A stretch of 64,000 bases of DNA from NCBI GenBank assembly GCA_036873755.1, contig JAVTVY010033740.1, forward strand, positions 1 through 64,000, written 5' to 3'. This document shows positions 49,901-61,900 of this stretch, piece after piece (position 1 is the stretch's first letter; the number at the start of each line of letters is the position of its first letter). The notes beneath the pieces are model-generated. The model searched no databases. It saw nothing but the letters and a program-made list of their open reading frames with translations, and had not been told where the DNA came from. Source of the stretch: Hanleya hanleyi. Its lineage: Eukaryota > Mollusca > Polyplacophora > Lepidopleurida > Hanleyidae. Both the position numbers and the translations under genes were made by a program.

Positions 49901-52900
49901 ATTTGAATGTGTCTATAATTATTAGCAACAGTGTTGCCAATGTCATAATAAAAAAATAATGCTGAAGATTTGTTGCTCACCACGCCGTGTCAGAAGGATT
50001 GGGTCAAAGTGACCAGATATTTCTGGGTATAGACGTGACGGGTTTTATTTTGACACAAACATTTTGAGTCGTTTTAAGTCAGCTATTTTGGGTACGTCAC
50101 GTCTATACCCAATTCTTCTGACAGTGTTGCTGCACTGAGTGACGTTTTCAGTTGTGCAGGAAGTGAGTGTTCTCAACTGAAAATGTCACACAACCCCATA
50201 GAAATTTAAGGAAGATCTTGACGGTAATTTGAACAAGCGGTAATCCAATCAATTCAACCTCAGCCTAGTTGATTTTATCAGTTCAATAGTAATACTAGAA
50301 GGTCTACGAACGCAGTAACATCGTCATTCAACCGAATCACTGGACGGATGTCGATGTCACTCTTTGCATACCACTCAGCTTCGAATCTTCAGTTGGGCAA
50401 GTTTCAGTTGAGAAATTAAAAAAAGTCTTCAAGTGGCTGAAATTTCTTTTAAAACATTATCCCCGTAGGATTTGCCGCGCCACGATTTCCCGGATTGAAT
50501 ACTTGGCCTCAGAAAAGATCAGGTATTCGCTATTGGAACGTCTCAAGATCAAACGTGAGCCGTGACCTTGTCCTAAAAAACTAACGTCATCGGTAGCAAC
50601 ATGGCGGCGCCCACGCCGATCTCGACGCGAGCCGGAAGGCCGTCAACGACAGTTAAATAGTCTGTTATGTTCCTTCGAGAGTCCAATCTTTGCAATAGTA
50701 ACATAATATTTAAAATAAGTAAATACTCCTTCAAAATTAATACAAATATGCAAGATTTTCGTAACATTACGAAGGGTTTTGGACGAGAATTGAATAGGGC
50801 ATGACATCATTTCTAAACCACGTGATATCTGTTAAGGACTTTTATGGGGATTTCCAAAAGGTACATGAATTGGCTGCCGAAAGTAGTTCTCAATGAACAT
50901 ATTCGCTTTCCGAGACCAGTTGCACGCGTGTAGATAATTTCACAGATAATATAACCATAAATGCACAACATGCACGAAGTTACTACTAGCTCAGGTTTAA
51001 GGGTTCACAACCGACATAGGGGTATTTGTTGTGTAATAATTTACCGCTGGGACGTCTTTCATCCCGAGTCAAAACCCCGAGATTGCGCATTTGTTGTGTA
51101 ATAATTTACCGCTGGGACGTGTTTCATCCCGAGTCAAAACCCCGAGATTGCGCAGCAATCGAGGGGTTTTGACGAGGGATGAAAGACGTCCAAGGGATAA
51201 ATTATTACACAACAAATACCGATACGAAGGTTTTAAATGCAATTCAAACCAGGAGATATATTTGAATGCAGAAATAATCAACAAATGCGCAAAACTGATT
51301 CTCTCTAAGCGCGGCTGGTACATTTTACCCCCGCCGCAAAAAACAAGCAGTGTTGTCTGGCTTGAGCGTGCAGCAACGGTTGAACCCTTTACCCAGACTT
51401 GCCATAAAAATATATCGTGCAAAACAACTGATTCTTTCAGTGCAGAGAAATACAATATTTTATTGATTTTTTATACATATTTCTTGTCCAAGATTAACCC
51501 CAGGAATATGAGAACTAATGAGCTGGAGGTGGTGTTTCCCAGCGTGTAGATGTTGACCTACATGTCATGTGCTTGCCATGGGTACCGGGAAAGTGACATT
51601 TCCAACACGAGCAGGTTCGCGTTTGTCTGCATTTGTGGGCGAATGGCTAAGAAGAACGAAGTTGTATGATATGTTTTTTCTCATACAGACTAGCGGGCAG
51701 TTTAGGGCTGGAAATGGAATGGCTTAGATATCGAGTGCCTTTGCACTCATTCGGTGTATCACGGGAAGAATTTTCCTGTGTTATTGCAGGGGAGATAAAC
51801 GCACTCTCCCTCAGCCGTGATGAGCTGTTTCACGAGGCAGTATTTTGTATTCTTGCAAAACCCGTTGCTATGTGAAAGTTTACCCTATATACAATATGTA
51901 TTTGCACACGACACGCATAACACAGAAGGTTAGAATTGTGAAGATTACCTTTGGTACAAACACAAGACACTGTGTTGCTGTGGTTCCGAAGACAGTTATA
52001 GCAGACAGCAAGCCGTAGAGTAAATTGACATCTTTATCCACGAACACCGAGACAATGACCGCCAGTAAGCTTAGTACGACCACGTTGTATATGCTCATGC
52101 CAATAAACTGAGAGTCATTCAAGGCTGGTAGTTTCACCTGTAATACACAGGAACAGTAGGATTATAAGATCATCAAGACAATCCTGTCTACAAGATAAAG
52201 TATCCCTGAATATTCAGTTTGGATTACACATATCGGCTTACGTGTATGCGTGCCATAATGTTTTGAAGCAAATTGTTTTGTAAATAACGATCACAATGCA
52301 CAACCGATAATACCGAATCCATACCAGGAAGGCCTTTCTATTCTGAAGCTTAGAAGACTGAACTCCAGTAAGGCATAACATAAACAAAACGGTTTTAAGA
52401 AAAGCACGACAGAAGCGGCCGAGTTGATAACACGATACTATTGTCGTTTGTCCCTTAGTTAACAGTTTTCAAATATTGATTGATTATTCCTGTGTCCTCC
52501 TTGAGTTGTGCAATAAAGCAGTGCTCAGATGGGCCTAGTCCTTGATTATTCCTGTGTCCTCCTTGAGTTGTGCAATAAAGCAGTGCTCAGATGGGCCTAG
52601 TCCTTGATTATTCCTGTGTCCTCCTTGAGTTGTGCAATAAAGCAGTGCTCAGATGGGCCTAGTCCTTCGTTATTGTCGTATTAATATGTTCCAATGGAGT
52701 TGGGAATAAAACGTTTCGTAATGAAACTGATCGGCGATTATGGGTGCTGATAATCATTATGAGACATGACTGCCAAAAATCGGATTAACCTTTATACTAG
52801 TATTGCAAGGAAAAAGCTTCACTTACTACATTGAAATATAGAAGATGCCAACGTTTTTTCGTGTGTAATTTATTTTCGAGCTGTAATTTCCATCCAAAAG

Positions 52901-55900
52901 ATATTGTAAGCATTACTCCAGAGGCTAATTTCGAATCGACATAGACTTAAGTGGCCTTAGACTTAAGGTTAGGTTTTCTTGGTATTCTTGCATTTACTAG
53001 GTTTACCCCATGTTGAGGCGTTCACTCCATCAGACGTCCACGATGCTCATCCATTAACATCAGATGAGTTGTTTGAGCTGATCTGTCATCACAGCTCCCG
53101 AGTTAGCGTATCTAATCCCGCTTAAACCGGTGCTAGGGATCATGTGAATACTTCATGGTTTCCACATGAACAGCTGCAATAAAAGCGCGGCTGAGATACT
53201 GAATCCACCGTATTCTCGAGTATGAATGCCGAGGGATGCTTTCCTATAGAGTAATATGGTTGGTTTTTAGTCGCCAGACGTCGTCAATTTTTCCCACCTC
53301 TTGCATATCGCTCCAATCTAAAGGTTGACACATTGTTCAAAAACTACATTATCCAAAGTGTACATTTGTACAGCATCTATACAAAATATAGCCCAGAGGG
53401 CCCCAAACCTCCCGGCTGTTAGGATTCAAATGTATGTGGGGTTTAAATTAGGGAAGTTTGGTCATTGCTCATTTATTTATAAACGCGTGCCGTTAAAACT
53501 TGGCCAAGATCATTTTCTTATATTCAATATGCTTCTGGCCCATCGCCAGATTCATGTTTGGCGTACATACGTAGAAGGATTAGCTAGAATACTTCATTAG
53601 ATAGACTTGTAATAGTATTGAACCTATTTTTTCTGCAAGTGAGTAAATGAGTAAGTAAGTAAGGCACCTTTTTTTTATCTGTAAGCAGGTAAGCTACTAG
53701 TAAGTAAAGGTCAATCATCCTTGATACCGTTCCTGTTAATAACCAGTTGACTAAGCGGTGTAATCTGGATAAGTTATCAATAAAGTTTCAAGTTATAATG
53801 GGTTAACAGCAATGGGCGTACTTTTGTCAAATATATTGATCATAAAAATAGGTCCAGATCGATCATCTCCAATATGCTACTGCTTCCAGTTACATTCTGA
53901 TAACTTCAATAGTATAGAGACAAACTTACCTACCTTATACTTTGACCTTAAAAATAGGTCAAAGTCGGTCAACTCTACAGATTTTCATCTGTCGTGTGAG
54001 CCTAGAAAAGCTACAGAAAAAATAGGTCCAATACTATTACAAGAATATCTAATGAATCATCTAAAGCTTCAGGTGATATTGTGAAAAGAACATTGCCTTA
54101 TTATTTGACCTTGGAAAATAGGTCAAGGTCAGTTGTTCAAAATAATTCTGGTCAACCAGCATATCCACCTGTAATGTACATTTTGAAAGGATATGTCTAA
54201 TTCTTCAAGAGATGTGCTAACGGCATTGAATCTACTATTAACCTATTATCTCAGGTCAGTCGTCTTTGATGGGCTTCTGGTATATCGCTAGCTGCATAGG
54301 TGGTATGAGCTTGGTAATAATCTTCCCTGAGATATTGCGCTAAGAGCATTAAATGTACTTTTATCATGTACATTGACCTTGAAAATTAGACCAAGGTCAG
54401 GCTTCTTAAATGGAGCCCAGGTCAATAAGCAGACGCATATGTTGTGAAAATTTAAAAAGGCTAGCTGTAACGTCCAATATCGACAGACAGACTGACAGAT
54501 GGAAGATGCCAACGACGACAATAGCCTACTTTCAAAACTGGCCAACCGACGCCTTTATATGAAGTATTGGACCTCTTTGTGTATTAAATCTTAGTAAACC
54601 TCCCACGACCAATATTTTTTCTTTAATCCTATTCATGGCGTCTGAAAACAGCGTTTGTCTATGTTCGACTGGATCTCGAAGAAAAACGCTTGGCTGTCAG
54701 AACGAGATTAACCACTGAACATGACACCTTGCACAAAGACAATTTTTTTATTAGGGTATCAATCGCTCATCTATATTTTACTTCTAATCTCAAAGTTGTA
54801 AGTATTTGTATTCTTCACACGCGAACAATTTTTACCGGAGGATAGTATGCACAGTTGACGGTTGGAAGAGCATCCGTTCATTTGCAAAAAGCTTCCGTTA
54901 TAATACAAAGGTTTACGCAAAGCATTTAAAATTGACTCAAGTTCGTTGGCTGAAGAAGAAATTATGACCTGTGATGTATGGAAAAACAACTGAAGAGACA
55001 ACAGAGGCAGTGCTCATCAATCGCATCCATGCTGCTGTGCAGTTGAATGTAATGCTGAGAGGACAATCAGAAATAGTTGTAATATGGTCGCAAAATCGAC
55101 ATGGATAGCAAACGAAGCTTGAAGAGGAAAAATGGTGGATCAATGCAGCAATTGTTTATCCATATTTGATCATCACAGAATACACACCTTTCTTGTCTCC
55201 CATGCCAGAAAGGCACCAAATAACATTAAAACTCCCTGGATGCCATAGAGAATCCCGAGAAAGTAAAGCTGGTAATTGGATTCACACCTCGATAGTTGTG
55301 GCTGATAAACGGTGTCTCCATTGTCCGCGATCTGTGGACAGATAGAGTAATATCGGTATCAATTACAAAATCTTCCAATGTGGATCTTTATGTCAGTCCT
55401 GTTTACTCTCCCATCTCTCAGTATTATATAGTTCAGTGAATATGTATAATGATGAATTTATCTCCTCTTTATAGTGGACATTATGATATAACCATATCAC
55501 AAGCGGCCTCTATGAGCTTCGTGTGTGTCTCGGGGGTAATACAGTGGAACTCCGTGTGTGCCTCAGGGGTAATATAGTGGAGATCCGTGCGTGCCTCAGG
55601 GGTAATCTTGTTGAGCTCCGTGTGTACCTCAGGGGTAATATAGTGGAACTCCGTGTGTGCCTCAGGGGTAATATAGGGGAACTCCGTGTGTGCCTCAGGG
55701 GTAATATAGTGGAACTCCGTTTGTGCCTCAGGGATAATATAGTGGAACTCCGTGTGTGCCTCAGGGGTAATATAGTGGAACTCCGTGTGTGCTTCAGGGG
55801 TAATATAGTGGAACTCCGTGTGTGCCTCAGGGGTAATATAGTGGAGCTCCGTGTGTGCTTCAGGGGTAATATAGTGGAACTCCGTGTGTGCCTCAGGGGT

Positions 55901-58900
55901 AATATAGTGAAACTCTGTGTGTGCCTCAAGGGTAATATAGTGGAACTCCGTGTGTGCTTCGGGGGTAATATAGTGGAACTCCGTGTGTGCCTCTGGGGTA
56001 ATATATTGGAGCTCCGTGTGTGCTTCAGGGGTAATATAGTGGAACTCCGTGTGTGCCTCAGGGGTAGTATAGTGAAACTCTGTGTGTGCCTCAAGGGTAA
56101 TATAGTGGAACTTCGTGTGTGCGTCAGGGGTAATATAGTGGAGCTCCGAGTGTACTTCTGGGTAATACAGTGTACATTGAGGATGATATCTCGTACTTGT
56201 GAGCGATGGTCAATATTACGTACCTCAGGGGTGATATTGTAGCTCTGTTTGTGTTGTGAATCCACTCCTTCCCAGACAAGGAAAGCTGATATATTCACGG
56301 CAAGGAGGGCTCCCACCATTATAAACAATCTACGATCTGTTATCACCTGTGAGGATGGACATTATTAAATCGGTTTAACCACGCTAATATGAATGATGTT
56401 TTCTGCGAATGGTTATGTCATGTACATCTTGGAGCTACATATACCTGCCATTATTCAAATCATTATATATATTAAAGAATGTTCCAATTTGATGAGAAAT
56501 ATATGATACTGGACTACTAAGGTGTTCGTTTGATACCCTTGGTTGTTCGATATACCAATAAAACATATTTATCATTGTAGTATTGGTTGAGCGAGAGAAT
56601 ATTAATTTCTATATTTACTTGAAACGGATGATCCTGAGTTTAGTACTCCACCGTTCATGCAATGTTAAGAGTTATTCGATAGTTGTGGGGGAAGGTCCTA
56701 CCTTGCGCTCTAACTTCGGGTTTGTGAATACGACATAGACTCGCCATGTCTTGGAGAATAGTCCACCAAAGGTTAACGAGAACCCTGTTACCAGTGTAAA
56801 TGTTCGAATCTGCAAGAAAGTCATTGAAGAATTCTTTACTAAATCACATATGTATCATTTCGTCTGTGATAATAATAGAGACTGACCGATACAAACTATC
56901 CCTTTGTCTAATGTATATTCCCCAGCAATGTTAATTACCTTGGAGCATTCTTGGTGACGCGTTTTGTAGGTTTTGGATGGATAACAATTAATGTATGAAC
57001 CATATTTCACAGTTTCTATCATAGCAACAACATATCTTTATCTTTGTAATTTTGGACGATATAGAACAGTGAATCTGAGTTGAGATTATATTTTATAGTT
57101 AAAATAAAAAGTCAAATAAAAAAGATGAACGATGTGTATCGTTTGAACGACAGCGAACAGAATGTGAGATTTTTGCAAGACACTCGTCACAGTGTCCTTT
57201 GGATTAAAGTCAGTACTACTTATGATACAGTATTTTAAGATAATTCTCACTTGGCATAGATATTTGGCATCTCCAATGACGTCCTCATAAAACACAGAGC
57301 TATATATCATTGCACAGCCGATCAAAATGATATTGTTGAGTCGGGGTGAAGACATCTTGATTATTCTACAAACCAAAAATAAGAAAATGTTAAGCTGAGG
57401 TGAAAGTGTAAGTCTTAGAAACAAACTTGATCCACATACGTACACGTACCTCTCTCTTTTAAATGAATAATATTTTCCTTCTCCGAGGCTGGCCGTTGTA
57501 TATAGTATGCACTGGATAGATAATATAGTATCGATGAACAAGTTACATTTCTGAACTGTTATGAGTATTGTATGGCTCTCTGCACATGTGGTAATGCTTA
57601 ATTTCTGTGATAGATGAATACAAGTCAAATTCGATAACACCACGACGAATTCAGCGACCAACATACGTTTGTACTTTACAACCGCTGACCGCTACAAACC
57701 TAGCTGTTCAAGATGAGGGTACGAGTCATATAATGGCATGTTCATGCTTTTTCCAGGAGAACCCAATGTTCATTCTTTTTTTTTATTACTGTTTTATTCA
57801 TTAACCGCTATTACTATCTATTTAATTCTTATCGACCACTTACTTTTGGTCTCGGAAGAACTGGTTGAAGACAAGAAAGGAAATGGCAAGAAGGATTCCA
57901 ATGGAAGATAATAGACCGAACACAGCAAATAGGACGGGAGACACTTGTTGAAGTGTCACAATGATCTCCACCGAGTCCTTTGGAGGTCTTCCTCCTGAAT
58001 AAAATGTACAAACGTTCACCTATTTTGTGATAAGCACATATCCCATTAAGAAAATTATAGGCGTCAGATCCGACATTCAACATGCTGCCGTCGTCCACAA
58101 GATAATTTTCGCGTCGATAATCGAAAGACGTGTTAAGGTAGACAATTAGCGACAATTTCAAACAGGCAAAACATGAAAAATCAAACTGTCGAACAAACCA
58201 GTTTATGACTTGCGAGAGGAAAGTGGTCAACACAGTGCCAAAAATACCCTACTTATTTAAGATAATGCCCTAAAATTTTCCTGAAATAAGATAAGTTTAC
58301 TCAAAATAAGTTAAATTTTAAGATAATTTTTAGATTTTTTTTTCTTGTTTGAGTAAAATTCGGAGTGTGGTAAGTATATTTCACTTAAACACGAAAAAAT
58401 TAAGAATTTTTCCTAAAACAAGATTTTTTAAAGAAAAATCTTACTTTTTTCTTGTTCAAGTAAAATATACTTACCCCACTCCAAATTTTACTTAAACAAG
58501 AAAAAAAAATCTTAAAAGTTTCTTAAAAATTAACTTATTTTGAGTAAACTTATCTTATTTCAAAAAAAATTTATGGCATTATCTTAAATAAGTAGGGTAT
58601 TTTTAGCAGTGCAATTTTCAATGATGGCAGCAATACATCATGATGTTGTATTGGTAAAATCCTTATCACTCACATTTGTTCATAAATGCAAATGCATTAC
58701 CAAGTCATACATTGATTTTTGCATTTTAACTCTCAAATCCTCTAGGTCCCTGGCATCTGTTTGCAAATTTACCTTTTCCGTCACACCGAACACATATCTT
58801 TTTAAAAATCGATACTTTGACCATCCTAATATTTGCTGTGGCAAAGTATACTAATTTTCAACAGGTGTTCGTTCCTATACTAACCACTACGATATTCACC

Positions 58901-61900
58901 ACGATCAAGCTTCCGGGTAGGAATAAAATGAAAGATAGCGATAAATGAAGCCTTTGTGAAGATGGTCAATACAACTATTGACTAGAAACTTCAATAGAAC
59001 TTCTGTGGAATGACTAACACAATCAGGAATCATAAGTTCTTACCGTACCACTCCAGCGACGGTTCTCGGTACCATTCTATCTTACTGCTGTACTTTGCTG
59101 CTGGGTCATATATTCCAATTGTTTGTCGTATGCCGTCTACAACACATAGGAAACAGCAGGCATCATGTTGATTTCATGTAAACACCCTGTAGCAAATTCA
59201 TTGGTGACTATACACAGCTTTCAAAGAACTAACTTATTAGATTGATAAACACTAAATGTTTCACAGATGACACGGTGAGAGCGCAGGTCTATCATATCAC
59301 AGTTCTTCGGCTCATGTATTCAAGCCTGTGTATGAGGACCGGATTGTCATGTCCTTCAAGGTGTCCAGATTAACCCTATCTGGCCTGGGCTTTTTGGGAC
59401 CTGTCCAAGCCTGGGGGGGGGGATTGGCTCCCTAATTATTTTCTGTTTACCCTTTAGCTAGGGGGCTGAAACTTACCACACTATACCCTTGGGTCAAGCT
59501 CTACCAGAAAATGTCAAAAAATCCAAAATGATCGCTTTGATGAAGTCACAGTGACGTCATTTTCAAAAACGGCATTTTTGGGGTCGATTTTTCGGTCGGA
59601 TTTTCCGAATTTTTTATTTATGCAATTTCTCCGCAAAAACTGCATGATAAATTAGTAAATATTAATGTGATGTGAAATAAAATAATTTTTGCTTACTTTT
59701 CATCGCGGAAAATCATACATTTTAAAGAAATATGACAAAAACATCACTTTTCTGGTACCCCACGTGGCCGCCATCTTGAATTCACACATGATCCTCTGTT
59801 CGGGGTGTTATGCAAATAGGCTAAAAATGACCCCAATGTGATAAACTATAAAGTCACGGAGTCTCAGCTCTCCATTTTTTTGCGTTCCGGAGATAGCTCA
59901 TAAAGTTTGGTGTGGGGAGGGGGGGGGGTCGATTTTGGCCCCTCAGGCCAGGTAGATTCAAGGGAGTAGATCAGGTTCATGTTCATGAGCCTATGGAGCT
60001 GTAACATAAAGATTTGGACAATTTTTCAAAACAGACTGATCTTTCTAACAATAATATCCAGACACGTTACATTAGGATAATCTGCCACAACAGAACCATT
60101 CATGCATATTCGTAGCCGTTTCAAAGAGAAGTATGTTCGGCGAAGAGTTGGGCCTTTCAGATTCAACGGTCGGGCGGCGAAACCTGCTCCGTAGACTAGA
60201 TACTAATACAATTCCTTACAAATTCCTTGGAGATGGTCCTCAAGAATATTGTCCTACTTCGATCTCAGTTACCCCCACCCTACCCTCACCTGGATAGGGT
60301 CACATTTATCTGTCATACTGCTATCATTAACAAATTTTTTATTTCATATTTATCTCATATTTTTCAAAGAATTTCTTAAATAACAAGCGTCTGGTCCGTC
60401 ATTCATCATTCAGCCGTCGTCCATTAAAGTGATCATAAACCCTCAAGTAAAGTTTCCATCAAATGAAAGACCATTACGAACAGTGTCGGAAAATATTTAT
60501 TGTAATTTTTTACGATTTTATTATACAGAGTAAACTGTAAATAAAGCATGGTATTCTATGACGGTCTGTTGCAATCATATCGCGGTCCAGTGACGTCACA
60601 CTGCCTTAATACATATATTTCAAACTTTATATCCACTTTCCAATGCTTGATTCTAGCTTAAGGTGCGTATACTTTGAGTTCCAACACAGACTCACTGTTC
60701 CAATGCGCAGGTTTCACCAAAATCGGGGAAATTAAATGCAAGATTCAAATTGACTTGACACTTATGAGTTACCATCCCCCAGATTTTGGTGAAACATGCA
60801 CATTGGAACAGTGAGTCTGTGTTGAAACTCAAAGTATACACACCTTAAGCTTGAATCAAGCATTGGAAAGTGCATACAAAGTTTGAAATATATATATTAA
60901 GGCAGTGTGACTTCACTGGACCTAGATATGATTGCAACAGACCGTCATAGTTTGCAATGATCTTTCATTTGATCGAAACTTTACTTGAGGGTTTACGAGC
61001 ACTTTAAAGAATATCCGCGTCCTTAATAATCCAAAGACCTATTTCATATTCCACATAACAATATTAGCACGAAATTCAAAAAGACAATTATTATAGCACA
61101 CATAAACATAAGCTAGTTTCTTGCAAGAGAGAAGATTGAAGGACATTTGACTTGGATAAATCATTCTAATGAACTTTAAACATGAAGACGGGCTCCTTTC
61201 CTCACCACGGCGTAATACAATGATACAGCTGTGATACACAAATGACAATATTTCAATATTTCTACAAATAGTATGGCGGCCCCCTGTTTTTATTTCTTTA
61301 GTTATTACTTACAGTTTAAACACGTGATCTACTCACTTTACATTTGCCATAAAAGTGCGGGTGAAACGCATAGATACCATAAAATCAAGAATTACTCGTC
61401 GTCCTTGAGATATCTTTGGATACAATTTTATCGGGATATTAGATTTTCGGGTTTTAGAATCAGAATCAAGTTTTATTGCACAATTATGCCACATGAGCTT
61501 GAGGTAAATACAAAAATATATATTTTTAAATATATTTTTATTCATTAACTTAAATAGTTAAATATATATGACAGGTTTTCGAATAGGGATTTGTGCGAGT
61601 GAGTTCCTGGATACTGATCCGACCAGCCAATACAGCATCCGGTCACCCATCCAAGTGTTGACCGGGTTCAACGTTGTTCAACTCCGGTGATCTGTCGAGA
61701 ACCGGTGTGCCCAACGCTATACGCCGTACCGTACTTGCGCTAATCTACACACTGGCCAACATAATTTTGTTGTTGTGTAGATTTGGTGATCAACATATTT
61801 ATGTCAAAATATCGACTATGAACTCGACAAGTCATATACTTCTTAGTCAGACTGGGCCACTGATGGGAGCTGCATACCGATATTGTAGGGTACCTATGGT

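Noticed and set aside
51091..51549. 152-codon plus-strand and 128-codon minus-strand open frames
   Set aside because: They overlap a palindrome and each other on opposite strands, and no family resemblance is visible.
55514..56172. CRISPR-like array (regular 33-bp repeats)
   Set aside because: There are no spacers; units abut directly. The setting is a eukaryotic intron.
55523..56242. 239-codon plus-strand open frame of 11-residue repeats
   Set aside because: Consequence of a 33-bp tandem unit without stops. It runs antisense to a well-supported receptor exon and has no flanking gene features.
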